This document shows, one piece after another, positions 1 through 9,275 of a stretch of 64,000 bases of DNA. The position numbers and the translations under genes were made by a program. Origin of the DNA: Mesorhizobium sp. (GTDB lineage Bacteria > Pseudomonadota > Alphaproteobacteria > Rhizobiales > Rhizobiaceae). Below the pieces are notes generated by a model. It was not told where the DNA came from. It searched no databases and saw nothing but the letters and a program-made list of their open reading frames with translations. The stretch covers positions 36,044 to 100,043 of the forward strand of contig NZ_JANINM010000482.1 in assembly GCF_024509055.1 (NCBI RefSeq), written 5' to 3'. The first letter of the stretch is position 1. The number at the start of each line of letters is the position of its first letter.

Positions 1-1305
1 CACAATGCCAGGCGTGCCCGCGTGCCGATGATCAACATCGTCGGCGACCATGCCTCCTACCACCTGCCGCTCGATGCGCCGCTCACCAGCGACATAGAGG
101 GCCTGGCGGCGCCGATGTCGAACTGGGTCCACCGCATCGCGGGGCCCGCCGACATCGCGCCGGCCGCGCAAGAGGCTTTTCGCGCCGCGCTGACCCCTCC
201 CGCCATCGCGACGCTGATCCTGCCGGCGGATGCCGCCTGGGGCGAGGCCGGTCCGGTCCAATCGGCGAAGGTGGAGCTTGCCGCGCCTGCGGCCGTCGAC
301 ATGAGCGCGGTGCGCAAGGTTGCCGAGGCCATTCGCGCCGCTCCCGGCCGCGTCGGCATGATCGTGCGCGGACAGGCGGCGCGCGCGGATGCGCTTGAAA
401 TCGCCGGCCAGATATCGGCGGCCCTGGGCGTGCGCCTCTTCAGCGAGGTTCTGATCGCCCGGATGCAGCGCGGGCGCGGGCGGGTCGCGCCGACCCGCAT
501 TCCCTATCCGATCGACGCGGCCCGTGCTCTGCTCGCCGACATCGATGTCCTGATCCTTGTCGGGGCCAGGGAACCGGTTGCGTTCTTTGCCTATCCCGGC
601 AAGCCGGGACGGCTTGTGCGCGAGGGCAGCGAGGTTATGACGCTGGCAGCGCACGGCGAGGACCTGAAGGCGGCACTCGCCGCGTTGCGGGACGAGTTGG
701 GCGTCAAGCCCTCCCAACTGGTGTCGGCGGCGGCAGCATTCCCCGATGAGCCGACCCCGCGTGGCAAGCTGACCGACGACGCCATTGCCGTTTCGGTGGC
801 GAGGAGACTCCCGGAGAACGCGATCGTCTGCGACGAAGCCGTCACGTCGGCGCGGCGCTATTTCGCGCTGTCGGCCTTTGCCGCGCCGCACGACTACATG
901 ATGGGCACGGGCGGGTCGATCGGCGGCGGCATGCCGATGGCGACGGGGGCCGCGATCGCCTGTCCGGATCGCAAGGTGGTCAATCTCGAGGCCGACGGCA
1001 GCGGCATGTACACGGTCCAGGCGCTATGGACACAGGCGAGGGAAAAGCTCGACGTATTGACGATCGTCTTTTCCAACCGCACCTACGCCATACTGCATGG
1101 CGAGATGCGCAATGTCGGGGTGAACGCCATCGGCGAGAATGCGCGGCGCATGCTCGATCTCGATCAGCCGGCGCTGGATTGGGTTTCGCTGGCAAAGGGA
1201 ATGGGCGTCGAAGCCGCTCGCGCCGATACGTGCGAAAGGTTCGACGCGCTGCTGGAGAGCGCGTTGTCGCGCCCAGGACCATTCCTTATCGAGGCCGTGA
1301 TCTGA
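1..1305 (+). CDS. Acetolactate synthase large subunit-like thiamine-diphosphate enzyme (5' end outside window)
   Basis: The reading frame is already open at base 1, so the start lies upstream; 434 C-terminal residues are visible. The first residues read HNARRARVPMINIVGDHASY, the region ending the N-terminal pyrimidine-binding domain in IlvB/MdlC-type enzymes. A central domain follows, then the C-terminal diphosphate-binding domain with ADGSG (around base 990) and a downstream Asn in the FSNRTYAIL stretch, which fits the DG...N Mg-diphosphate motif. Family members condense or decarboxylate 2-keto acids. In rhizobia this subgroup is annotated as acetolactate synthase but also resembles benzoylformate decarboxylase, so the substrate is not certain. 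No small regulatory subunit gene follows; the next gene, bolA, is convergent. Confidence 0.85.
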   Translation, partial: HNARRARVPMINIVGDHASYHLPLDAPLTSDIEGLAAPMSNWVHRIAGPADIAPAAQEAFRAALTPPAIATLILPADAAWGEAGPVQSAKVELAAPAAVDMSAVRKVAEAIRAAPGRVGMIVRGQAARADALEIAGQISAALGVRLFSEVLIARMQRGRGRVAPTRIPYPIDAARALLADIDVLILVGAREPVAFFAYPGKPGRLVREGSEVMTLAAHGEDLKAALAALRDELGVKPSQLVSAAAAFPDEPTPRGKLTDDAIAVSVARRLPENAIVCDEAVTSARRYFALSAFAAPHDYMMGTGGSIGGGMPMATGAAIACPDRKVVNLEADGSGMYTVQALWTQAREKLDVLTIVFSNRTYAILHGEMRNVGVNAIGENARRMLDLDQPALDWVSLAKGMGVEAARADTCERFDALLESALSRPGPFLIEAVI

Positions 1306-1332
1306 CGGGTTGCGGCCCGCGCCGTCCTGAGC

Positions 1333-1635
1333 TTACCAGCGCGTCTTCTCGCCGGGCGCCGCCGGTTCGATAGCCAGCGCGTGCACGCCGGCCTTCAGTT
1401 CATCGGCAAGCAGTGCGTTGACGGCGCGGTGGCGATCGATGCGGCTCATGCCGGCAAAGCTCGGCGCGACGATGCGGACGCGAAAATGCGTCTCGCCCGT
1501 GCCGTCGAAGGTGGCGTGGTGACCGGATTCGACATGGTGATGGCCGGCGTGAAGGTGGCTTTCGTTGATGACCGACAGCCTTTCCGGCGAAAATGCCGCT
1601 GTCAGCTTGCTTTCCATCGTCGACTGTATGGACAT
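1333..1635 (-). CDS. BolA family protein
   Basis: A 100-residue protein, the usual BolA length. The C-terminal half carries the family pattern FAGMSRIDRHRAVNALLADE followed by VHALAI, the class II KH-like fold. BolA proteins work with monothiol glutaredoxins in iron-sulfur cluster handling, and some act as transcription regulators. It also has a His-rich stretch (HLHAGHHHVESGHH, about residues 27-40), where family members place metal or cluster ligands. It is divergent from the J-domain gene at 1793, an arrangement common in rhizobia next to cobS/cobT. Confidence 0.9.
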   Translation of the reverse strand: MSIQSTMESKLTAAFSPERLSVINESHLHAGHHHVESGHHATFDGTGETHFRVRIVAPSFAGMSRIDRHRAVNALLADELKAGVHALAIEPAAPGEKTRW

Positions 1636-1792
1636 CCTGGCATCCCTTCACCACATGACGGCATAGCCGCAAATCATCTACGGCACCGCCGCAAAATCCG
1701 AAATTTCGACCGCTTTTAAGCCGCGATTCAGCGGTTAGGGCGATCATCGGCGAAATGTCAATTCTTGTTTCGCAGTAGCGAACAGCCCATAA

Positions 1793-2416
1793 ATGGGTGA
1801 GATGAAACCGTATCCCAAATATTTCGAGAAAATCCGCATCCGGCCGGAAAAGGACGCGGAGCTGAAGTCGCATGCCCCGATCTGCCAGTGGGACGGTTGC
1901 CACGAGGCCGGCACGCATCGCGCTCCGGTCGGACGCCTGAAGGAGGGCGAGTATTTCCGCTTCTGCTTCGATCACGTTCGTGAATACAACAAGAGTTTCA
2001 ATTATTTCTCGGGCGTGTCGGACACCGAGATCGCCCGCTTCCAGAAGGAGGCGCTGACCGGACACCGGCCGACATGGCGCATGGGCGCCAATGGCGGCGG
2101 CATGCGCTCGGCGCCCGACTTTGCCCAGCAGCGTTCAGGGCGTGCCGGCTACCACAACCGCATGCGCGATCCTTTCAACCTGTTCGGCGCCGGCGCGCGG
2201 GAGCCGCGCGAGCGCAAGGCAAAGCCGCTTGAGGCCAAGGCGCTGGAAACGCTTGGCCTTGATACAAAGGCGACTGGTCAGGACATCAAGGCGCGCTATA
2301 AGGAACTCGTGAAGCGCCACCATCCGGATGCGAATGGCGGCGACAGGGGTTCGGAAGACAGGTTCCGCGATGTGCTGCAGGCCTATCGCGTGCTCAAGCA
2401 GGCAGGATTGTGCTGA
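1793..2416 (+). CDS. J-domain (DnaJ-like) protein
   Basis: A 207-residue protein with a J domain at the C-terminal end (about 147-205), including the HPD tripeptide at 177-179 needed to stimulate DnaK ATPase. The N-terminal part holds C31, C36, C58 and H61, which could form a small metal site; that is inference. There is no Gly/Phe region, zinc finger repeat or substrate-binding domain of a full DnaJ, so it is a specialised co-chaperone. It lies directly upstream of cobS on the same strand with a 123-bp gap. The ATG at 1793 is used; a second Met four codons later is possible. Confidence 0.85.
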   Translation: MGEMKPYPKYFEKIRIRPEKDAELKSHAPICQWDGCHEAGTHRAPVGRLKEGEYFRFCFDHVREYNKSFNYFSGVSDTEIARFQKEALTGHRPTWRMGANGGGMRSAPDFAQQRSGRAGYHNRMRDPFNLFGAGAREPRERKAKPLEAKALETLGLDTKATGQDIKARYKELVKRHHPDANGGDRGSEDRFRDVLQAYRVLKQAGLC

Positions 2417-2437
2417 GCGACCCTACGGTCCGTGTCG

Positions 2438-2464
2438 TTTTCCAACTTTCATAAGGTTGGAAAA
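2438..2464. terminator. Nine-bp inverted repeat after the J-domain gene
   Basis: TTTTCCAAC at 2438-2446 is the exact reverse complement of GTTGGAAAA at 2456-2464, with a nine-base loop. It lies 22 bp after the J-domain stop. The A/T ends would give a short U run in either direction, so it may be a weak factor-independent terminator or a processing hairpin. Confidence 0.4.
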
Positions 2465-2499
2465 GGCTCTAAGACCGCCCCCGGACAAAATCGATTGCC

Positions 2500-2520
2500 G
2501 GCGAAACGCGGCGTTTCGCC
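2500..2520. other. Perfect hairpin in the cobS leader
   Basis: GGCGAAACG at 2500-2508 pairs perfectly with CGTTTCGCC at 2512-2520 across a three-base loop. It ends 19 bp before the chosen cobS start. There is no U tract, so it is not a standard terminator. No conserved B12-box sequence is visible, so this is not a cobalamin riboswitch. It may affect cobS translation or mRNA stability. Confidence 0.4.
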
Positions 2521-2539
2521 CGTGGAGACGTTGATAGAG

Positions 2540-3526
2540 ATGAACAAGGTCGATCGCGACATCGCCAACCTGCCCGACACGACGGTGTCGGTGAAGGAGA
2601 AATTCGGCTTCGACTCCAAGATGGTGGTTCCCGCCTACTCGGTGTCGACCGAGCATGTGCCGGACATCGACCCCGACTATCTGTTCGACAAGGCGACCAC
2701 GCTGGCGATCCTCGCCGGCTTCGCCTACAACCGCCGCGTCATGGTGTCGGGCTATCACGGCACCGGCAAATCGACCCATATCGAGCAGGTCGCCGCGCGC
2801 CTCAACTGGCCTTGCGTGCGCGTCAACCTCGACAGCCATGTCAGCCGTATCGATCTCGTCGGCAAGGACGCGATCGTCGTCAAGGAAGGCCTGCAGGTCA
2901 CGGAATTCCGCGACGGCATCCTGCCCTGGGCTTATCAGCACAATGTGGCGCTCTGCTTCGACGAGTACGATGCCGGTCGCCCGGACGTGATGTTCGTCAT
3001 CCAGCGCGTGCTGGAATCGTCCGGCCGTCTGACGCTGCTCGACCAGAGCCGGGTCATCCGTCCGCACCCGGCTTTCCGGCTGTTTGCCACGGCGAACACC
3101 GTGGGCCTCGGCGATACCACCGGCCTCTATCACGGCACGCAGCAGATCAACCAGGCGCAGATGGACCGCTGGTCGATCGTCACCACGCTCAACTACCTGC
3201 CGCACGACAACGAAGTGAACATCGTGCTGGCCAAGGCCAAGCACTATCGCGACGGCAAGGGCAAGGACATCGTCAACAAGATGGTGCGCGTCGCCGACAT
3301 GACGCGCTCGGCCTTCATCAATGGCGACCTCTCGACCGTGATGAGCCCGCGCACGGTCATCACCTGGGCCGAAAATGCCGAGATCTTCGGCGACATCGGC
3401 ATGGCGTTCCGGCTCACCTTCCTCAACAAGTGCGACGAACTGGAGCGTTCGGTGGTGGCCGAATTCTATCAGCGCGCCTTCGGCGAGGAACTGCCGGAGA
3501 GCGCCGCCAACGTGGTGCTGGGGTAA
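2540..3526 (+). CDS. cobS: Cobaltochelatase subunit CobS
   Basis: A 328-residue AAA+ ATPase of the MoxR type. With CobN and CobT it inserts Co2+ into hydrogenobyrinic acid a,c-diamide in aerobic cobalamin synthesis. Walker [10 protein letters not shown] is at 71-79 and Walker B ALCFDE is near 137-142. An in-frame start 36 codons upstream exists, but that extension runs through two hairpins and does not look like protein. The family N-terminus [13 protein letters not shown] begins at 2540, giving the usual length. cobT follows 56 bp downstream. cobN is not in the window. Confidence 0.95.
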   Translation: MNKVDRDIANLPDTTVSVKEKFGFDSKMVVPAYSVSTEHVPDIDPDYLFDKATTLAILAGFAYNRRVMVSGYHGTGKSTHIEQVAARLNWPCVRVNLDSHVSRIDLVGKDAIVVKEGLQVTEFRDGILPWAYQHNVALCFDEYDAGRPDVMFVIQRVLESSGRLTLLDQSRVIRPHPAFRLFATANTVGLGDTTGLYHGTQQINQAQMDRWSIVTTLNYLPHDNEVNIVLAKAKHYRDGKGKDIVNKMVRVADMTRSAFINGDLSTVMSPRTVITWAENAEIFGDIGMAFRLTFLNKCDELERSVVAEFYQRAFGEELPESAANVVLG

Positions 3527-3582
3527 AGCGCGTGCCGGAAGGCCCCAGCGCCTTTCAGGACAAATCGCGCAGGGAATGATCG

Positions 3583-5481
3583 ATGGCGGGTCCGGGCGAC
3601 AACACGCGCAACAAGCCGAAGACGGGTTCTGAAGCGGACAGCTTCAAGCGCGCCGTAACCGTCTGCATGCGCGCCGTCGCCGGCGACAAGGACCTCGAGG
3701 TCGGCTTTGCCAAGGACCGCCCGGCGCTTGCCGGCAACCGCGCGCGGCTTCCAGAACTGCCGAAGAAGGCGTCCCGCAACGATATCGCGATCACCCGCGG
3801 CATCGGCGATTCCATGGCGCTGAAGCGCGCCTGCCACGACCAGCGCATTCACACAAAGCTGGCGCCGGAAGGCAAGCTGGCGCGGGCCATCTATGACGCT
3901 GTCGAGCAGGCGCGCGTCGAGGCGATAGGCAGCCGCGCCATGCAAGGCGTCGCCGACAATATCGGCTCGATGCTCGAGGACAAGTATGCCAAGGCTAACC
4001 TCGTCGACGTCAAGGACAAGGCCGACGCGCCGCTTGAGGAAGCCATCGCGCTGATGGTGCGCGAGAAGCTCACCGGCCGCCCGGTGCCGAAGAGCGGCGA
4101 GCGGATGGTGGAGCTGTGGCGCCCCTGGGTCGAGGAGAAGGCCAGCGCCGATATCGACGGGCTTTCGTCCAAGCTCGGCGACCAGCAGGCCTTCGCACGC
4201 GTCGTGCGCGACATGCTCGTCTCCATGGAGATGGCCGAGGAGCTCGGCGACGACCAGGAGACGGAGGACACGGAAGACAACGAAGAGAACGAGCAGCAGG
4301 GCGAGGAACAGAGCGAGGAAGGCGGCGAGGACGATTCCGGGTCCGAGCAATCGCAGTCCGAGGACGCTGAGGCATCCGCCGACGAGGAAGAGTCGGCCGA
4401 GACGGAAGCGACCGACGCCACTTCCGACGATCTCTCCGACGAGGACGATTCCGACGCGGAGACACCCGGCGAGGCGAAGCGCAACGACAACCCATTCCTC
4501 AACCTGCCGAGGGAGATCGACTACAAGGTCTTCACCACCGCCTTCGACGAGACGGTCGGCGCCGAGGACCTTTGCGAGGAAGAAGAGCTCGATCGGCTGC
4601 GAGCCTTCCTCGACAAGCAGCTTGCCAATCTCTCCGGCGTCGTTGGCCGGCTCGCCAACCGCCTGCAGCGCCGGCTGATGGCGCAGCAGAACCGCTCCTG
4701 GGATTTCGACCTGGAGGAAGGCTATCTCGATCCGGCGCGGCTGGTGCGCGTCGTCATCGATCCGATGCAGCCGCTGTCCTTCAAGCAGGAGCGCGACACC
4801 AAGTTCCGCGACACCGTGGTGTCGCTGGTGCTCGACAATTCGGGCTCGATGCGCGGCCGGCCGATCACGGTCGCTGCCACTTGCGCCGACATCTTGGCGC
4901 GCACGCTGGAACGCTGCGGCGTTTCGGTCGAGATTCTCGGCTTCACCACGCGTGCGTGGAAGGGCGGGCAGGCGCGCGAGAAATGGCTGAAGGACGGCAA
5001 GCCGCCGAACCCGGGCCGGCTCAACGACCTGCGCCACATCATCTACAAGTCCGCCGACCATCCGTGGCGGCGCGCGCGGCGCAATCTCGGGCTGATGATG
5101 CGCGAGGGCCTGCTCAAGGAGAACATCGACGGCGAGGCGCTGCTTTGGGCGCATAACCGGCTGATCGGGCGCCCCGAGCAGCGCAAGATCCTGATGATGA
5201 TTTCGGACGGCGCGCCGGTCGACGATTCCACGCTCTCGGTCAATCCCGGCAATTATCTCGAGCGCCACCTGCGCGCGGTGATCGAGCTGATCGAGACGCG
5301 CTCGCCGGTAGAACTGCTTGCCATCGGCATCGGCCACGACGTGACCCGCTACTATCGCCGCGCCGTCACCATCGTCGATGCCGAGGAACTCGCAGGCGCC
5401 ATGACCGAGCAGCTGGCTTCGCTGTTCGGAGAGGAAAGCGCGCGGGACACGCGGCGCGGCGGGCTGCGGCGCGCTGGATGA
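3583..5481 (+). CDS. cobT: Cobaltochelatase subunit CobT
   Basis: A 632-residue protein with the CobT layout: an N-terminal domain (about 1-210), a very acidic low-complexity linker (about 219-295, rich in Glu, Asp and Ser), and a C-terminal von Willebrand A domain with the MIDAS motif DNSGS at 418-422. CobT pairs with CobS as the chaperone-like ring that drives cobalt insertion by CobN. The last four bases overlap the next gene (ATGA at 5478), indicating translational coupling. Confidence 0.95.
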   Translation: MAGPGDNTRNKPKTGSEADSFKRAVTVCMRAVAGDKDLEVGFAKDRPALAGNRARLPELPKKASRNDIAITRGIGDSMALKRACHDQRIHTKLAPEGKLARAIYDAVEQARVEAIGSRAMQGVADNIGSMLEDKYAKANLVDVKDKADAPLEEAIALMVREKLTGRPVPKSGERMVELWRPWVEEKASADIDGLSSKLGDQQAFARVVRDMLVSMEMAEELGDDQETEDTEDNEENEQQGEEQSEEGGEDDSGSEQSQSEDAEASADEEESAETEATDATSDDLSDEDDSDAETPGEAKRNDNPFLNLPREIDYKVFTTAFDETVGAEDLCEEEELDRLRAFLDKQLANLSGVVGRLANRLQRRLMAQQNRSWDFDLEEGYLDPARLVRVVIDPMQPLSFKQERDTKFRDTVVSLVLDNSGSMRGRPITVAATCADILARTLERCGVSVEILGFTTRAWKGGQAREKWLKDGKPPNPGRLNDLRHIIYKSADHPWRRARRNLGLMMREGLLKENIDGEALLWAHNRLIGRPEQRKILMMISDGAPVDDSTLSVNPGNYLERHLRAVIELIETRSPVELLAIGIGHDVTRYYRRAVTIVDAEELAGAMTEQLASLFGEESARDTRRGGLRRAG

Positions 5482-6501
5482 TCTTTTCGCGCGGCGAGGG
5501 CCGGCGGACGGTTTTCACCTGCTTGCTGGTCTGTTTGGCGGCTTTGTCGGCGAATGCCGCCGAGCGAGCCGCGGTCGAGACGGTCGAGATATCGGCGCGG
5601 CCGATTACCCAGTTCCATATCGGCCATGACGAGAAGCGGTTCGGTCCGCTCGAATTCGTCGGCGGGCTGGAGATGACCTCGCCTTCAGGCGATTTCGGCG
5701 CGCTGTCGGCACTGCGCTTCCTGAAGCCAGGCAGCGATTTCATCGGCGTCGCCGACACCGGCTTCTGGTTCTTCGGCACGATCACGCATGATGCGGACAA
5801 GCGGCCTTCCGGAATCCGGAACTTCCGCATGCAGCGGATGGTCGACGCTTCCGGCCGGGCGGTCGAGAAGAAAGGGAAGGTCGATGCCGAGGGCCTCGCG
5901 GTGAAAGACGGTATCGCCACGGTCGGGTTCGAGCGCGACCATCGCGTCGTCCAGTTCAGGATCGATCCGGACGATATGAAGGCGCCGTTCAGGGCGCTCG
6001 ATTTCCTGATCCCGGCTCGGGAGTTGCGCCAGAACCGCGGCTTCGAGACGGTCGCGCAAGCCGACCCCCCCCAGCCGTCTCCAGGGCGGGCTGGTCGTGG
6101 TTTCGGAAAGAAGCCTCGACAAGGCCGGCAACATCTATGCCGCCATCATCGAAGGACCGCATAAGGGCATCTTCACCATCAAGCGAAACGGTGATTTCGA
6201 CATCACCGACGGCGCTTTCCTGCCAGGTGGCGACCTGCTGCTGCTCGAGCGCAGCTTCTCCATTGCGCGCGGCGTGAAGATGCGGCTGCGACGCATCCAT
6301 GGCGACAGCGTCGAGAAGGGCGCGGTCGCCGACGGACCAGTGCTGTTGGAAGCCGACATGGGCTACCAGATCGACAACATGGAAGGTCTCGACGTCTGGA
6401 CCCGAGACGACGGCGTGCAGATGGTGTCGCTGGTGTCGGACGACAACCACTCGATCCTGCAGCGCAATCTCTATCTGGAGTTCATGCTGCACGGAGATTG
6501 A
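5478..6501 (+). pseudogene. Esterase-like/phytase-like periplasmic protein, frameshifted at a C8 run
   Basis: The gene starts inside the cobT stop (ATGA). It encodes a signal peptide (about residues 1-27) and then a beta-propeller-like protein of the 'esterase-like activity of phytase' type: FGPLEFVGGLEM, DFIGVADTGFWF, VDAEGLAV. The frame is good to about 6064 and then ends in unrelated sequence at 6164. The family sequence continues in the +1 frame (GGLVVVSERSLDKAGNIYAAI...) to 6501. Removing one C from the eight-C run at 6065-6072 rejoins both halves, reading ADPPSRLQGGLVVVSERS, into one protein of about 340 residues. So it is either a recent one-base mutation, a slippage-variable tract, or a sequencing error. 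Similar genes often follow cobT in rhizobia; their role in cobalamin synthesis is unproven. Confidence 0.8.
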
Positions 6502-6515
6502 GCGGCCTCCGCCTC

Positions 6516-8294
6516 TCAGCGAATCCTGTACAACTGGATCGGCTTGCCGCTGGTCGAGCCGACCAATTCCAGCCAATCCGGGACATCTCCGCGCAGCAAT
6601 TGCGCGACCAGGCCGGCCGGCGCGTCCTGGGCGAGCGAGATTTCTTCCGAATTGCCGCGGCAAATCGCAACCAGTCCGACATGCTCGCGCTCGATGACCG
6701 CATGCGCGGCCTCGGGCGATCCCATGAAGGCATCGAGCATCGCGAGGTTGCCGGCGATATTGCGGTGGTATGGGCCGGCCAGCGTCCTGTGGCCGGTGAA
6801 CATCAAGATGGCGGAGCCGAGGTTCGAAGAGGCAAGGACTGTGGTCGCCGGCATGGAAGCAAGATCGCTGAAATCTCCAGCCCTGCCGCAGGTGATTGCG
6901 TGATCGGCATCGGAATTGACCTTGCTCGGCGCGTTCTGGACCACGGACTGGGCCGCGACCGCGACACCCGCCCAGGTCGCGTTGAGCGACACCAGCCATG
7001 TCGCCGCAATACGGGTGGACACGCGCCAGGAAGGAGCAATGTTGGCCTGCAGACGTATCCTCGCGATCCAGGCCGAGAGCGGCAGCACGGAGAAGGTGAC
7101 CGAGAAGGTCGAGGCCCGCACCTCCCACAAGCTGACCGTAAAGGCGACGGTCAGCAACACGGCGACAAGCATTTCCTCGCGGCGCAGGCGACGATTGCGC
7201 AACTGAGCGCCAATCAGAAGGATCGCGATGAAGGGTGTCACATAGCGTGCGGCCATCAACTTCGGCTGGTGGACCGCGACGCTGAAGAAAGGCTGCGCCT
7301 CGACGACACCGTCCAGCCAGTAAGTGCGGACACGCACGTCCATGTCGGCATAGGGCATTGCCAGGCATTGTGGGAAGAGCGCGACCGTGACGGCCCCGAC
7401 AGCCATGGCCAGCCCCGCCATCCAGGCAAGCCGCGTCCGGACTGTCGACTGTTTGGATAAGCCGGCGATTGCCGCAAGGCCGAAGCCGGACAGTGCCGCA
7501 ACCACGAACTGGAATGACGAGAAGGCATCGCACTGGGCAATGCTCCATGCCGACGGTCTCACGGTAGCGACCAGGACTACCGAGGCCGTGATCGCAAATC
7601 CCATGCCGAAGCCGCTTGCGGTCGGACGCTCCTTTTCATCAAGGATGAAAAGGAGGGCGGCACAGACGCCTAGTGACGCCACGTAGGGGGCGGTTTCCAT
7701 GCCGATGGCCAGCGTCAGGCCCGCGCACAGGCCTGAGAACAGCGCCGCGGGCCGCCAGAAAGGCGCCTCCATCAGCAGGCAGAGGCTGGCTGCCGTCAGG
7801 AGCACCTGGATGTTGTGATGATCAACCGTGCCGGGGCTGAAGATGCCGAGGAAGAAAAGCCCGGCGGTGGACAGTATGAGCGCCGGCAGCGCCACGTTGG
7901 CGCCGGCGAAGCGCTGCGAGGCGCGCAGGATGACAAAGATGGTGAGGCCGTAGAGAAGGACAGGCCATATGATCTGGGCCGCCCGCTCACCTGTCGCGGT
8001 GCTTGCGCCGAACGCCTCGGAGGCCAGAATGATCAGCGCGATCGGTGCGTCGACCAGTCGCGACCAATGCATGACGAAGCCGCCCGCCGGCCCCATCCTG
8101 TACTGATGAAGGTCGAACCAGCCCTGGCCGGCGCGAAGGTCGCGGACCTGGACCAACTGCAGCATGCTGTCATTGTCGCTTCCGTAATCCGCAAGCGACG
8201 GAAAGCCGGAGATCGCGTTGATGGCCAGCACGACCAGCGTCGCGCAGAGCGCTAGCAGGAGATCATTTTTCCAACCGGTGCGCTGGAGGGTCAT
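6516..8294 (-). CDS. Multi-spanning membrane protein, possible GT-C type glycosyltransferase
   Basis: A 592-residue protein with one membrane segment near the N-terminus (WKNDLLLALCATLVVLAINAI), then a loop with YGSDNDSMLQLVQVRDL and many further hydrophobic segments, and a soluble C-terminal tail of about 150 residues. This layout, with acidic residues in the first periplasmic loop, resembles GT-C glycosyltransferases that use lipid-linked sugars, but I do not recognise the exact family and give no substrate. The start at 8294 follows an AAGGCGAA-like ribosome site; a longer frame to 8453 has a basic, non-conserved-looking N-terminus and was not used. It converges on the broken esterase gene. 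Confidence 0.6.
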   Translation of the reverse strand: MTLQRTGWKNDLLLALCATLVVLAINAISGFPSLADYGSDNDSMLQLVQVRDLRAGQGWFDLHQYRMGPAGGFVMHWSRLVDAPIALIILASEAFGASTATGERAAQIIWPVLLYGLTIFVILRASQRFAGANVALPALILSTAGLFFLGIFSPGTVDHHNIQVLLTAASLCLLMEAPFWRPAALFSGLCAGLTLAIGMETAPYVASLGVCAALLFILDEKERPTASGFGMGFAITASVVLVATVRPSAWSIAQCDAFSSFQFVVAALSGFGLAAIAGLSKQSTVRTRLAWMAGLAMAVGAVTVALFPQCLAMPYADMDVRVRTYWLDGVVEAQPFFSVAVHQPKLMAARYVTPFIAILLIGAQLRNRRLRREEMLVAVLLTVAFTVSLWEVRASTFSVTFSVLPLSAWIARIRLQANIAPSWRVSTRIAATWLVSLNATWAGVAVAAQSVVQNAPSKVNSDADHAITCGRAGDFSDLASMPATTVLASSNLGSAILMFTGHRTLAGPYHRNIAGNLAMLDAFMGSPEAAHAVIEREHVGLVAICRGNSEEISLAQDAPAGLVAQLLRGDVPDWLELVGSTSGKPIQLYRIR

Positions 8295-8474
8295 GCTGGT
8301 CGCTTCGCCTTGGACGATTTTCGCGATCCTGCACGATCGGCCGTAAGAAAGCGTAAAGCCATCGGGATATCGCATGGCGATGGCCGGCCGGCTGCGGCGG
8401 AGCCGTAAGATCTGACAGATGCGCCATCGCGGCGTTCCTCGACCGCCCCGCAAGGCGCGAGACGGCTGGCGCTG

Positions 8475-9149
8475 TCACCGTTGCGATCCGTTGGTCGCGA
8501 TCCAGATGACATGGCGGGCGCCGCGCTTTCCGCGGGCGCGCGTGTTGACCTCCTCGACCGTGAAGCCCGCCTGCTTCAGCCGCCGCGTGAAGCCGCTGTC
8601 CGGCCCCTGCGACCAGACCGCCAGTACGCCAGCGGGCTTCAATGCGGCGCGCGCGGCTGCGAGGCCGTCCACGCTGTAGAGCGCATCATTGCCCTTGTAG
8701 ACGATGCCTTCCGGGCCATTGTCGACATCGAGCAGGATGACGTCCCACAGATTCGAGCGGATTACACGCCCGACATCAACCTCGCGGATGGTGACACGGG
8801 GATCGTCGAGGCAGCCGCCGAAGATCTCGGCCATCGGGCCGCGCGCCCAGGCGACGACCTCGGGGACCAACTCGGCAACGGTGATGGCAGCGTCGTCGCC
8901 TAGCGAAGCAAGGGCGGCGCGCAGCGTGAAACCCATTCCGAGACCGCCGATCAGGATTTCCGGCTGCTTGCGGCCAGCGATCCGCTCGCAGGAAAGCCGC
9001 GCCAGCGCCTCCTCGGAGCCGCTGAGTCGGCTGTTCATCAGCTCGTTCGTGCCCAGCATGATCGAGAACTCGGCACCGCGCCGCTTCAGGCGGAGTTCCT
9101 GATCGCCATCGGAGGCGCGAGCCGAAGCAAGTTGAACCCAGGGGATCAC
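8475..9149 (-). CDS. Spermidine synthase-like SAM-fold protein
   Basis: A 224-residue Rossmann protein with the glycine motif GGLGMG at about 68-73, the following acidic strand end VAELVPEVVAWA, and LLDVDNGPEG, as in spermidine synthase/polyamine aminopropyltransferase relatives. It is shorter than true SpeE (about 280 residues) and lacks the N-terminal beta domain, so it is a spermine/spermidine synthase-domain protein of unknown substrate. It stands alone; the next upstream gene is 125 bp away across a repeat. Confidence 0.75.
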   Translation of the reverse strand: MIPWVQLASARASDGDQELRLKRRGAEFSIMLGTNELMNSRLSGSEEALARLSCERIAGRKQPEILIGGLGMGFTLRAALASLGDDAAITVAELVPEVVAWARGPMAEIFGGCLDDPRVTIREVDVGRVIRSNLWDVILLDVDNGPEGIVYKGNDALYSVDGLAAARAALKPAGVLAVWSQGPDSGFTRRLKQAGFTVEEVNTRARGKRGARHVIWIATNGSQR

Positions 9150-9205
9150 GGGCTGAAGCCTGTTCCATCCGGATAAAGCCGGGGTGGGGCTCGATCTCTT
9201 TGTTT

Positions 9206-9275
9206 GAGCATGATCTTTTCCAAAACCCGGTTTCCAGGGTTCGCCAAAGCGGACCTTGAGTCGACGATCATACTC
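9206..9275. repeat. Rhizobial palindromic intergenic repeat (GAGCATGATC type)
   Basis: It begins with GAGCATGATC (9206-9215) and ends with the imperfect complement GATCATACTC (9266-9275). Between them lies a T-rich then AACCCGGTTT-containing core. Short elements with GAGCATGATCTTTTCC and AAACCGGTTT cores are widespread between genes in Mesorhizobium and related rhizobia. Its right end touches the stop codon of the transporter gene at 9275. Confidence 0.6.

Noticed and set aside
2417..2539. Cobalamin riboswitch before cobS
   Set aside because: No B12 box or multi-stem aptamer is seen; only two short hairpins.
2432..2539. N-terminal extension of CobS by 36 residues
   Set aside because: The extension encodes hairpin sequence and is absent from the usual CobS start MNKVDRD.
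3469..5337. A 622-codon minus-strand open frame across cobT
   Set aside because: It mirrors the cobT coding strand, including the acidic linker, and shows no family pattern.
5989..7548. A 519-codon minus-strand open frame overlapping the membrane protein at 6516-8294
   Set aside because: It is out of frame with the membrane protein on the same strand, rich in Arg and His, with no domain pattern.
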